A stretch of DNA of 32,500 bases from Mesostigma viride (GCA_009746045.1 RPFO01000080.1:10783423-10815922), one strand, 5' to 3'; shown: positions 1 to 10,589, numbered from the stretch's first letter. A program made the numbers and translations. The notes: a model not told the origin generated them from the letters alone.

Positions 1-15
1 TTAGGTCACCGCCCC

Positions 16-92
16 TTGGTCTGAGAGAGTCGTCAACACTCGTTTCATTAATCATCAAACCAAAGAGAGAGAGTCCATCGTCCTCAGACCAA
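16..92. repeat. Inverted repeat, 10-bp arms, 57-bp spacer
   Basis: TTGGTCTGAG at 16-25 is the exact reverse complement of CTCAGACCAA at 83-92. The spacer contains a short GA run (GAGAGAGAG). It could form a cruciform or RNA hairpin, or be chance; it appears once in the window. Confidence 0.5.
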
Positions 93-133
93 TTTCACCT
101 AGCTGCGCTACCAAGCTGGCAAGTTTGTGTGCA

Positions 134-153
134 GGCGCGCCGACATGCGCGCC
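134..153. repeat. GC-rich hairpin in left flank
   Basis: GGCGCGC (134-140) and GCGCGCC (147-153) are perfect complements around the 6-nt loop CGACAT. No T-run follows, so nothing suggests a terminator. Function unknown. Confidence 0.5.
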
Positions 154-226
154 GATCTTCCAGATACTGCCGTCAAGCCCCAATAGGTTCTGTCTGACGT
201 CTAGGCCCGGAACCTCTTTTCAATGC

Positions 227-916
227 CTGAACGCCGTCACACCCTCCTAAGATCGAGTCTCAGGAGTTCTGAACGGAATCCGAATTCAGCAAAATGCGCG
301 AGAAATGCCGTGGGGCATATACGGCAGGGGAAAGAGTTTCTTGCCGAAGCAAACATTTCAAGTGTTCAGACTGAACGAAATTTCAAGTGTTCAGACTGAA
401 CGAAAATTTAGTTCGAACACATTTCTGAACGGGTTTTTGTTCAATTTTCGGTTCGGCCTACTTCCCACGCAATTTCGTGCCAATTTTGCGAGATGACTGA
501 CCTGAACGTGTTCAGACGGGGAGCATGGAAAAAAAACGGCTCGAAACTGTGAAAAGCAGGGGCTCCGCTAAAAAACGGCCGTACGAACCGAAATTTTTGG
601 GCTCCCGCTGGCCCCCCCGCCTCGGCGCCCTCGGCCACTGCCCCTTCGCACTGCGCACCCCGCGTGGCGCCGGCGTTCCCGAGGACGCACCCCGCGGGTG
701 TACGCGCCAATCGCCCGCTCAGGCGCCAAAAAGTCTGGGCCCCGAAGGGGCCCCCAACTTGTCAACTACTTAACTACGATCGTGTTGCGCAAGGGAGAAC
801 CCGAACATCCTGACATCGCCGCGGGCGCCGTACCGTACGGCCTGATCGCACCCCCACGAACGAGGGCAAATCCTGAAATCCTGCGGAGCCGCGAGTAACG
901 GCCCGTAACCGCTAGT
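227..916. repeat. First monomer of array 1, hybrid type II/type I (690 bp)
   Basis: The 5' two-thirds match the type II subfamily of array 2: CAGGAGTTCTGAACGG, GTGGGGCATATACGGCAGGGG, and two tandem copies of a TTTCAAGTGTTCAGACTGAACG module. The 3' end matches type I (GAACGAGGGCAAATCCTG, GCGAGTAACGG, CCGCTAGTCTGAACG). The tandem dyad module has a 25-bp period here against 26 bp in other type II monomers. A recombinant monomer at the array edge is what unequal exchange produces. Confidence 0.85.
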
Positions 917-2432
917 CTGAACGCCGTCACACCCTCCTAAGATCGAGTCTTACCTATTCTGAACAGAAGCTGAATTCAGCAAAATGCGCAAGAAATGCCG
1001 GGGGCATATACGGCTGGGAGGAAGAGTTTATACACGAAGGATCTCTCTCCAAACAAAATACTAGAAATACTAAGGGTTCAGACTGAACGGGAAATTTCGA
1101 CTGTTCAGACTGAACGAGAAGTGTGCGGAAAATTTAGTTCGAACCCTATTTTGAACGGTTTGTCGGTTAAATTTTCGGTTCGGCCTACTTCCCACGCAAT
1201 TTTCGTGCCAATTTTAGCGGGATGACACAACTGAACGTGTTCAGACGGGGAGCGTGGCAAAAAACGGCTAGAAACTGTGAAAAGCAGGGGGCTCAGCCCC
1301 AAAAACGGCCGTACGGAACCGAAATTTTTGGGCTCCCGCTGGCCCCCCCGCCTCGGCGCCCTCGGCCACTGCCCCTTCGCACTGCGCACCCCGCGTGGCG
1401 CCGGCGTTCCCGAGGACGCATCCCGCGGGTGTACGCGCCAATCGCCCGCTCAGGCGCCAAAAAGTCTGGGCCCCGCAGGGGCCCCCAACTTGTCAACTAC
1501 TTAACTACGATCGTGTTGCGCAAGGGAGAAACCCGAACATCCTGACATCGCCGCGGGCGCCGTACCGTACGGCCTGATCGCACCCCCACGAACGAGGGCA
1601 AATCCTGAAATCCTGCGGAGCCGCGAGTAACGGCCCGTAACCGCTAGTCTGAACGCCGTCACACCCTCCTAAGATCGAGTCTTACCTATTCTGAACAGAA
1701 GCTGAATTCAGCAAAATGCGCAAGAAATGCCGGGGGCATATACGGCTGGGAGGAAGAGTTTATACACGAAGGATCTCTCTCCAAACAAAATACTAGAAAT
1801 ACTAAGGGTTCAGACTGAACGGGAAATTTCGACTGTTCAGACTGAACGAGAAGTGTGCGGAAAATTTAGTTCGAACCCTATTTTGAACGGTTTGTCGGTT
1901 AAATTTTCGGTTCGGCCTACTTCCCACGCAATTTTCGTGCCAATTTTAGCGGGATGACACAACTGAACGTGTTCAGACGGGGAGCGTGGCAAAAAACGGC
2001 TAGAAACTGTGAAAAGCAGGGGGCTCAGCCCCAAAAACGGCCGTACGGAACCGAAATTTTTGGGCTCCCGCTGGCCCCCCCGCCTCGGCGCCCTCGGCCA
2101 CTGCCCCTTCGCACTGCGCACCCCGCGTGGCGCCGGCGTTCCCGAGGACGCATCCCGCGGGTGTACGCGCCAATCGCCCGCTCAGGCGCCAAAAAGTCTG
2201 GGCCCCGCAGGGGCCCCCAACTTGTCAACTACTTAACTACGATCGTGTTGCGCAAGGGAGAAACCCGAACATCCTGACATCGCCGCGGGCGCCGTACCGT
2301 ACGGCCTGATCGCACCCCCACGAACGAGGGCAAATCCTGAAATCCTGCGGAGCCGCGAGTAACGGCCCGTAACCGCTAGTCTGAACGCCGTCACACCCTC
2401 CTAAGATCGAGTCTTACCTATTCTGAACAGAA

Positions 2433-2444
2433 GCTGAATTCAGC
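2433..2444. promoter_or_regulatory. 12-bp palindrome GCTGAATTCAGC
   Basis: Perfect palindrome once per type I monomer, about 52 bp after the monomer start. In types II, III and IV it reads CCGAATTCAGC and symmetry is reduced; in the 17257 monomer it is CTCAATTCAGC and the GAATTC is lost. It may be a protein-binding site or only part of the CTGAA-rich character of the monomer. Confidence 0.4.
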
Positions 2445-2540
2445 AAAATGCGCAAGAAATGCCGGGGGGCATATACGGCTGGGAGGAAGAGTTTATACAC
2501 GAAGGATCTCTCTCCAAACAAAATACTAGAAATACTAAGG

Positions 2541-2580
2541 GTTCAGACTGAACGGGAAATTTCGACTGTTCAGACTGAAC
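2541..2580. promoter_or_regulatory. Twin dyad motif GTTCAGACTGAAC x2
   Basis: Two copies of GTTCAG-A-CTGAAC, each a 6+1+6 inverted repeat, start 27 bp apart. Type II monomers carry the pair with 25-26 bp spacing, and type III monomers also keep the two copies. Conservation of the 13-mer while flanking bases differ between subtypes suggests either a bound site or the oldest core of the monomer. The factor is unknown. Confidence 0.5.
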
Positions 2581-2695
2581 GAGAAGTGTGCGGAAAATTT
2601 AGTTCGAACCCTATTTTGAACGGTTTGTCGGTTAAATTTTCGGTTCGGCCTACTTCCCACGCAATTTTCGTGCCAATTTTAGCGGGATGACACAA

Positions 2696-2709
2696 CTGAA
2701 CGTGTTCAG
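2696..2709. promoter_or_regulatory. Reversed dyad CTGAACGTGTTCAG
   Basis: The same hexamers as the twin dyads in opposite order (CTGAAC-GT-GTTCAG), about 120 bp downstream. It is present in nearly all monomers. The right flanks of L-B and L-C have GTTAAG (around 21529 and 28159), breaking the dyad. Confidence 0.45.
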
Positions 2710-2932
2710 ACGGGGAGCGTGGCAAAAAACGGCTAGAAACTGTGAAAAGCAGGGGGCTCAGCCCCAAAAACGGCCGTACGGAACCGAAATTTTTGGGCTC
2801 CCGCTGGCCCCCCCGCCTCGGCGCCCTCGGCCACTGCCCCTTCGCACTGCGCACCCCGCGTGGCGCCGGCGTTCCCGAGGACGCATCCCGCGGGTGTACG
2901 CGCCAATCGCCCGCTCAGGCGCCAAAAAGTCT

Positions 2933-2949
2933 GGGCCCCGCAGGGGCCC
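2933..2949. repeat. GGGCCCC hairpin with 3-nt loop
   Basis: GGGCCCC (2933-2939), loop GCA, GGGGCCC (2943-2949): a 7-bp all-GC stem in every complete monomer. In type II and III monomers and the right flanks of L the loop is GAA, while the stem is unchanged. This could be an extruded hairpin or a structure in a satellite transcript; no U-run follows, so it is not a bacterial-type terminator. Confidence 0.5.
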
Positions 2950-5900
2950 CCAACTTGTCAACTACTTAACTACGATCGTGTTGCGCAAGGGAGAAACCCG
3001 AACATCCTGACATCGCCGCGGGCGCCGTACCGTACGGCCTGATCGCACCCCCACGAACGAGGGCAAATCCTGAAATCCTGCGGAGCCGCGAGTAACGGCC
3101 CGTAACCGCTAGTCTGAACGCCGTCACACCCTCCTAAGATCGAGTCTTACCTATTCTGAACAGAAGCTGAATTCAGCAAAATGCGCAAGAAATGCCGGGG
3201 GGCATATACGGCTGGGAGGAAGAGTTTATACACGAAGGATCTCTCTCCAAACAAAATACTAGAAATACTAAGGGTTCAGACTGAACGGGAAATTTCGACT
3301 GTTCAGACTGAACGAGAAGTGTGCGGAAAATTTAGTTCGAACCCTATTTTGAACGGTTTGTCGGTTAAATTTTCGGTTCGGCCTACTTCCCACGCAATTT
3401 TCGTGCCAATTTTAGCGGGATGACACAACTGAACGTGTTCAGACGGGGAGCGTGGCAAAAAACGGCTAGAAACTGTGAAAAGCAGGGGGCTCAGCCCCAA
3501 AAACGGCCGTACGGAACCGAAATTTTTGGGCTCCCGCTGGCCCCCCCGCCTCGGCGCCCTCGGCCACTGCCCCTTCGCACTGCGCACCCCGCGTGGCGCC
3601 GGCGTTCCCGAGGACGCATCCCGCGGGTGTACGCGCCAATCGCCCGCTCAGGCGCCAAAAAGTCTGGGCCCCGCAGGGGCCCCCAACTTGTCAACTACTT
3701 AACTACGATCGTGTTGCGCAAGGGAGAAACCCGAACATCCTGACATCGCCGCGGGCGCCGTACCGTACGGCCTGATCGCACCCCCACGAACGAGGGCAAA
3801 TCCTGAAATCCTGCGGAGCCGCGAGTAACGGCCCGTAACCGCTAGTCTGAACGCCGTCACACCCTCCTAAGATCGAGTCTTACCTATTCTGAACAGAAGC
3901 TGAATTCAGCAAAATGCGCAAGAAATGCCGGGGGGCATATACGGCTGGGAGGAAGAGTTTATACACGAAGGATCTCTCTCCAAACAAAATACTAGAAATA
4001 CTAAGGGTTCAGACTGAACGGGAAATTTCGACTGTTCAGACTGAACGAGAAGTGTGCGGAAAATTTAGTTCGAACCCTATTTTGAACGGTTTGTCGGTTA
4101 AATTTTCGGTTCGGCCTACTTCCCACGCAATTTTCGTGCCAATTTTAGCGGGATGACACAACTGAACGTGTTCAGACGGGGAGCGTGGCAAAAAACGGCT
4201 AGAAACTGTGAAAAGCAGGGGGCTCAGCCCCAAAAACGGCCGTACGGAACCGAAATTTTTGGGCTCCCGCTGGCCCCCCCGCCTCGGCGCCCTCGGCCAC
4301 TGCCCCTTCGCACTGCGCACCCCGCGTGGCGCCGGCGTTCCCGAGGACGCATCCCGCGGGTGTACGCGCCAATCGCCCGCTCAGGCGCCAAAAAGTCTGG
4401 GCCCCGCAGGGGCCCCCAACTTGTCAACTACTTAACTACGATCGTGTTGCGCAAGGGAGAAACCCGAACATCCTGACATCGCCGCGGGCGCCGTACCGTA
4501 CGGCCTGATCGCACCCCCACGAACGAGGGCAAATCCTGAAATCCTGCGGAGCCGCGAGTAACGGCCCGTAACCGCTAGTCTGAACGCCGTCACACCCTCC
4601 TAAGATCGAGTCTTACCTATTCTGAACAGAAGCTGAATTCAGCAAAATGCGCAAGAAATGCCGGGGGGCATATACGGCTGGGAGGAAGAGTTTATACACG
4701 AAGGATCTCTCTCCAAACAAAATACTAGAAATACTAAGGGTTCAGACTGAACGGGAAATTTCGACTGTTCAGACTGAACGAGAAGTGTGCGGAAAATTTA
4801 GTTCGAACCCTATTTTGAACGGTTTGTCGGTTAAATTTTCGGTTCGGCCTACTTCCCACGCAATTTTCGTGCCAATTTTAGCGGGATGACACAACTGAAC
4901 GTGTTCAGACGGGGAGCGTGGCAAAAAACGGCTAGAAACTGTGAAAAGCAGGGGGCTCAGCCCCAAAAACGGCCGTACGGAACCGAAATTTTTGGGCTCC
5001 CGCTGGCCCCCCCGCCTCGGCGCCCTCGGCCACTGCCCCTTCGCACTGCGCACCCCGCGTGGCGCCGGCGTTCCCGAGGACGCATCCCGCGGGTGTACGC
5101 GCCAATCGCCCGCTCAGGCGCCAAAAAGTCTGGGCCCCGCAGGGGCCCCCAACTTGTCAACTACTTAACTACGATCGTGTTGCGCAAGGGAGAAACCCGA
5201 ACATCCTGACATCGCCGCGGGCGCCGTACCGTACGGCCTGATCGCACCCCCACGAACGAGGGCAAATCCTGAAATCCTGCGGAGCCGCGAGTAACGGCCC
5301 GTAACCGCTAGTCTGAACGCCGTCACACCCTCCTAAGATCGAGTCTTACCTATTCTGAACAGAAGCTGAATTCAGCAAAATGCGCAAGAAATGCCGGGGG
5401 GCATATACGGCTGGGAGGAAGAGTTTATACACGAAGGATCTCTCTCCAAACAAAATACTAGAAATACTAAGGGTTCAGACTGAACGGGAAATTTCGACTG
5501 TTCAGACTGAACGAGAAGTGTGCGGAAAATTTAGTTCGAACCCTATTTTGAACGGTTTGTCGGTTAAATTTTCGGTTCGGCCTACTTCCCACGCAATTTT
5601 CGTGCCAATTTTAGCGGGATGACACAACTGAACGTGTTCAGACGGGGAGCGTGGCAAAAAACGGCTAGAAACTGTGAAAAGCAGGGGGCTCAGCCCCAAA
5701 AACGGCCGTACGGAACCGAAATTTTTGGGCTCCCGCTGGCCCCCCCGCCTCGGCGCCCTCGGCCACTGCCCCTTCGCACTGCGCACCCCGCGTGGCGCCG
5801 GCGTTCCCGAGGACGCATCCCGCGGGTGTACGCGCCAATCGCCCGCTCAGGCGCCAAAAAGTCTGGGCCCCGCAGGGGCCCCCAACTTGTCAACTACTTA

Positions 5901-6777
5901 ACTACGATCGTGTTGCGCAAGGGAGAAACCCGAACATCCTGACATCGCCGCGGGCGCCGTACCGTACGGCCTGATCGCACCCCCACGAACGAGGGCAAAT
6001 CCTGAAATCCTGCGGAGCCGCGAGTAACGGCCCGTAACCGCTAGTCTGAACGCCGTCACACCCTCCTAAGATCGAGTCTTACCTATTCTGAACAGAAGCT
6101 GAATTCAGCAAAATGCGCAAGAAATGCCGGGGGCATATACGGCTGGGAGGAAGAGTTTATACACGAAGGATCTCTCTCCAAACAAAATACTAGAAATACT
6201 AAGGGTTCAGACTGAACGGGAAATTTCGACTGTTCAGACTGAACGAGAAGTGTGCGGAAAATTTAGTTCGAACCCTATTTTGAACGGTTTGTCGGTTAAA
6301 TTTTCGGTTCGGCCTACTTCCCACGCAATTTTCGTGCCAATTTTAGCGGGATGACACAACTGAACGTGTTCAGACGGGGAGCGTGGCAAAAAACGGCTAG
6401 AAACTGTGAAAAGCAGGGGGCTCAGCCCCAAAAACGGCCGTACGGAACCGAAATTTTTGGGCTCCCGCTGGCCCCCCCGCCTCGGCGCCCTCGGCCACTG
6501 CCCCTTCGCACTGCGCACCCCGCGTGGCGCCGGCGTTCCCGAGGACGCATCCCGCGGGTGTACGCGCCAATCGCCCGCTCAGGCGCCAAAAAGTCTGGGC
6601 CCCGCAGGGGCCCCCAACTTGTCAACTACTTAACTACGATCGTGTTGCGCAAGGGAGAACCCCGAACATCCTGACACCGCCGCGGGCGCCGTACCGTACG
6701 GCCTGATCGCACCCCCACGATCGAGGGCAAATCCTGAAATCCTGCGGAGCCGCGAGTTACGGCCCGTAACCGCCGGC

Positions 6778-7206
6778 CTGAACGCCGTCACACCCTCCTA
6801 AGATCGAGTCTGAGGTGTTCTGAACAGAAACCGAATTCAGCAAAATGCGCGAGAAATGCCGGGGGGCATATACGGATGGGGGGGATGTTGTTTGCCGAAT
6901 CTAAATCTACAAAACATCCTACTTGATTTACTAAGGGTTCAGACTGAACGGGAAATTTCGAGTGTTCAGACTGAACGAAAATTGAGTTCGAACACATTTC
7001 TGAACGGGTTTTTTGTTCAATATTCGGTTCGGCCTACTTCCCACGCAATTTCCGTGCAATTTTTTGCGAGATGAGTGAACTGAACGTGTTCAGACGGGGA
7101 GCATGGGAAAAAACGGCTCGAAACTGTGAAATGCAGGGGGCTCAGCCCGCCTAACGGCCGTACGAAACTGAAATTTTCGGGCTCCCGCTGGCCCCCCCCG
7201 CCTCGG
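6778..7206. repeat. Truncated monomer at the left edge of L copy A
   Basis: About 430 bp of monomer ending at CGCCTCGG, where L begins. It carries CTGAGGTGTTCTGAACAG and ACATCCTACTTGATTTACTAAGGG (type IV features). The same monomer, as far as I can compare, precedes L copy D at 31476-31904 (offset 24,698). Type IV monomers occur mainly as the last monomer before an L copy. Confidence 0.9.
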
Positions 7207-7233
7207 ACCCTGACAAGAATACGTACTTGAAGT

Positions 7234-7246
7234 GTTCAGGTTGAAC
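7234..7246. repeat. Relic satellite dyad just inside L
   Basis: GTTCAGGTTGAAC matches the satellite 13-mer GTTCAGACTGAAC at 11 of 13 positions. It is followed after about 40 bp by AAATTTTAGTTCG, resembling AAAATTTAGTTCG that follows the dyads in the satellite. The first 90 bp or so of L may therefore be old, out-of-phase satellite, and the true edge of foreign sequence may lie nearer 7295. Confidence 0.5.
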
Positions 7247-7840
7247 GGGGAAAGTTGGACCGGTCGAACCGTACCAAATTTTAGTTCGCATGCAGGGCGG
7301 GGCGAGCGTCGCGTCGAACGCACCAGGCTGGGCAGTGGCAATGGGTAAAGTGAACGTGAATAACAAAAGCGGCAAAAAATGTTAATGAAACAAAGCGACG
7401 TGCTGCGGAAGCAACCATAGTTGTTGCTGGCTGGCGATGGCGGGCGACGTAGCATGTGAAATTGGGATGGGGAATGCGAATTCATGGCTTTTATACATCA
7501 AAATTTTGTATTGGAAGAGTACGTACGAAACTTTCTGAGCTGGCGGGGCGTCAACCCCGTGCAACCTGCGTGGGAGAGGTCCGTGTCGCTATGGCATTTG
7601 CTGTATAATAGCCAGCGACCTGGAAATTGAACGTCGTCATCAGATTGTTTTGTTTCAGTGTCGTCATTTTTCAGTTTTACGTATTTCACGCCTTGTAAAA
7701 TCAGTTTTGCTGTTCATGGAAGACGTGGGATGGGGCAAACGAATGTCTGGTGTCACCATAGACAGTTGCGATTGAGCGCTGGATGGCTTGGCACGGGACG
7801 AACGCTGGCGATGGCGATTTGTGTCAAAGATGTGGTCAAT

Positions 7841-7904
7841 GTATCTGCTTTTATCTAATGTGATTTACGTTTACCGTAATCTTATGCAATTTCCTTTTTT
7901 CCAG
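7841..7904 (+). other. Candidate 64-nt spliceosomal intron in L copy A
   Basis: Begins GTATCTGC, contains ATCTAATGTGA (a branch-site-like stretch), and ends in a pyrimidine-rich run TTTCCTTTTTTCCAG. The same 64 bp occurs at 18329-18392 (B) and 24458-24521 (C). Two upstream frames continue through the join: one leads into a frame ending GRESP-stop, the other into a frame with a hydrophobic stretch (SIVVSVGCVLFILLGNVI). A-to-B changes in these frames include several replacements, so there is no clear sign of selection on protein. It may be the remains of a gene or a non-coding transcript. Confidence 0.35.
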
Positions 7905-8300
7905 ACGAATTTTCTTGGTCGCAGCGTGCACATACCGGACGAAGAGTCTGTCTTCCATTGTCGTATCCGTGGGGTGCGTCCTCTTCATTCTCCTTGGGAA
8001 TGTCATTGCCACGTTATCCGTGTTGCTTTCTTCTGGAACAGACTGGGCAGGGAAAGCCCATGATTGCTCATGGATGATTTCTCATGCACCGATTTTGGGA
8101 GCCGTTGACTGCTGTGCTTCCTGACGTTGATGGTGGTTTTGCGTGTGATAAGCTGCCTTGCTTTGCACGTGGGTTTTCACTGGGCTATATGGGTGAAGGT
8201 GAGCAACTAGGGGTGTGTCATGCTGTGCTATATTGCTTCCATCCAGCATATCCAAAGTTAGACTTGCTCTAATGGCTGTGCAATATTTGTGTTGTGCAGA

Positions 8301-8370
8301 TTTTTACTGGGCTGAAGCCAAATTCACGCATGGGTAGACAGTTTGCTGCACGTGAATTTTTACTGGGCTG
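8301..8370. repeat. Two copies of TTTTTACTGGGCTG, period 56 bp
   Basis: TTTTTACTGGGCTG occurs at 8301-8314 and 8357-8370, with a weaker relative (TTTTCACTGGGCT) at 8174-8186. Both perfect copies lie next to a TGTGCAG or CGTGCAG acceptor-like string. Also present in L copies B and C. Short internal duplication of unknown role. Confidence 0.6.
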
Positions 8371-8609
8371 TACGTGCAGGTGGGCAACCATGTGTTGTGC
8401 CATATTTTTCTACATGGATTCATCATACTTGCTGTCAAACGTAGGCCCCATTGGCTTGCACACTGGCGTGCCCGCTACCTGATCAACCAGGTGTGCTTTG
8501 CATTGTGCCAGCGGGGCCATGTTTGTTTCCTTTGCACGTGTAGACAGGCAGGCTGGCAGGGGACATGGGGCACGAGGCTTGGGGTTTGGGGTATGTGGCA
8601 TGGGTCAGG

Positions 8610-8661
<52 letters not shown>
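8610..8661. repeat. (CAGC)13 microsatellite, L-A array 1
   Basis: 52 bp of uninterrupted CAGC. A tetranucleotide repeat reads as Gln-Pro-Ala-Ser in all three forward frames and Trp-Leu-Ala-Gly in all three reverse frames, so open frames across it carry no coding information. Confidence 0.97.
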
Positions 8662-8992
8662 AAGGCAGCCACATGCACGAGATGTGATTATTGGCAAGCC
8701 AGCCAGCGGGGGCACCACAGAGGAGGGTATGGGGACAGGGGGAAGGGGGAGGGGGCGGGGGGCAGGGTCCAGGCGGCAGGGGGCAGGGGGAGCCTTTCTG
8801 AAGCTATGAGTCACAGGTCATGGGGACTGGGGCATGGGGCAGGCCCTCAGCCACCTGCACGTGATGTGGTCAGAGGCAAGACACAAGCAAGGGCACAGTG
8901 GGCAGGTGGGACGGGGCAGGGGACCTGGGGCACGAGCCATGAAACTTGGGGACATGGGGCACGAGGCTTGGGGCGTGGGGTATGTGGCATGG

Positions 8993-9138
<146 letters not shown>

Positions 9139-9515
9139 AAGCAAGCAAGGCAGCCACATGCACGAGATGTGATTATTGGCAAGCCAGCCAGCGGGGGCAC
9201 CACAGGGAGGAGGGCATGGGGACAGGGGGAAGGGGGAGGGGGCGGGGGGCAGGGTCCAGGCGGCAGGGGGCAGGGGAAGCCTTTCTGAAGCTATGAGTCA
9301 CAGGTCGTGGGGACTGGGGCATGGGGCAGGCCCTCAGCCACCTGCACGTGATGTGGTCAGAGGCAAGTCACAAGCAGGGGCACAGTGGGCAGGTGGGACG
9401 GGGCAAGGGACCTGGGGCACGAGCCATGAAACTTTCCTTTGCATGTGTAGGCAGGCAGGGTGGCAGGGGACATGGGGCACGAGGCTTGGGCCGTGGGGTA
9501 TGTGGCATGGGTCAA

Positions 9516-9777
<262 letters not shown>

Positions 9778-10589
9778 AAGCAAGGCAGCCACATGCACGA
9801 GATGTGATTATTGGGAAGCCAGCCAGCGGGGGCACCACAGGGAGGAGGGCGTGGGGACAGGGGGAAGGGGGGAGGGGGCGGGGGGCAGGGTCCAGGCGGC
9901 AGGGGGCAGGGGGAGCCTTTCTGACGCTACGAGTCACAGGTCGTGGGGACTGGGGCATGGGGCAGGCTCTCAGGGACCTGCACGTGATGTGGTCAGAGGC
10001 AAGTCACAAGCACGGGCACAGTGGGCAGGTGGGACGGGGCAGGGGACCTGGGGCACGAGCCATGAAACTTGGGGCATGGGGAGTGGGGCGTTGGGCAGGC
10101 AGGTAGGGGTGGTACACACGCACATGCCCTGCCATGCCCTGCGATCCCGCAAAAGGGCACCGTGGGGTCTTGTGGGTTGTCACACGTTGTTATGGGGTGC
10201 ATATTTGCAGGGACATGAAGATGGGTGACCGCGCCGAAACCGAGACGTGTGTGGTGGCAACATGCCGCCTGGATACCAGCTGGCCTTGCTTCGTTAGATA
10301 CATTTATGGCTGCATGTGATGGCGTGCCCTTGCGGTGGTCACAGTGGTCACAGTGAGGGCCTGTGGTTGCCCCATACTGGTGGTGGTTATAAAGAAGTTA
10401 GCGAATACATAACTTTCTTTCTTAAGGTGATTTTTAAGTGGGCATGAGCGATCGTGCACATGCTAACATTTGATGGCCATTCCATGGTGAAGTTGGGAAT
10501 TGGATGGGATTGTTTGATAAAGATGCGGTGGTGTGTCTTAAAATGAGCTGTGCTAATCTCATTATGAAGTGCTCAAGACAACTCATTAT

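Larger units (their letters stand above)
1..226. other. Non-satellite left flank
   Basis: Sequence before the first satellite monomer. It matches neither the monomer nor the L segment seen elsewhere in the window, and I recognise no gene in it. It holds two inverted repeats: a wide one at 16-92 (10-bp arms) and a compact GC hairpin at 134-153 (arms GGCGCGC and GCGCGCC, 6-nt loop). The switch to satellite occurs at CTGAACGCCGTCAC (227), so this is either the edge of the whole satellite domain or another interspersed segment. Confidence 0.7.
2381..3113. repeat. Representative type I satellite monomer (733 bp)
   Basis: Used as the reference monomer. In order it has: the conserved start CTGAACGCCGTCAC; palindrome GCTGAATTCAGC (2433-2444); twin dyads GTTCAGACTGAAC (2541-2553 and 2568-2580); a reversed dyad CTGAACGTGTTCAG (2696-2709); a GC-rich block with a C7 run and open frames on both strands (about 2760-2960); an E2F-like GGCGCCAAAAA (2918-2928); a GGGCCCC/GGGGCCC hairpin (2933-2949); and the tail CCGTACCGTACGGCC. 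The same order holds in all type I monomers. No gene is recognised. Confidence 0.95.
227..7206. repeat. Satellite array 1 (nine full monomers plus a truncated one)
   Basis: Direct tandem repeat. Monomers start at 227, 917, 1649, 2381, 3114, 3847, 4580, 5313 and 6046, with a truncated one at 6778-7206. Spacing is 690 bp for the first and 732-733 bp for the other eight. The 732/733 difference is a single G (G5 versus G6) in the run before CATATACGG. Monomers 917-6777 are type I and look essentially identical. I saw no conserved codon structure. Such uniformity indicates recent amplification or strong homogenisation. Each type I monomer carries one GAATTC inside the palindrome GCTGAATTCAGC. Confidence 0.97.

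Noticed and set aside
1105-1389. 94-codon reverse frame repeated in every type I monomer
   Set aside because: It overlaps other open frames on both strands in the GC-rich block, and diverged subtypes carry indels that are not multiples of three. Repetition reflects monomer identity, not selection on protein.
2541-2580. CRISPR-like short repeats
   Set aside because: Only two 13-mers per monomer with a constant, non-unique spacer, repeated because the whole monomer is tandem; no cas genes.
2933-2949. Rho-independent terminator
   Set aside because: GC stem but no following T-run, and the context is eukaryotic satellite.
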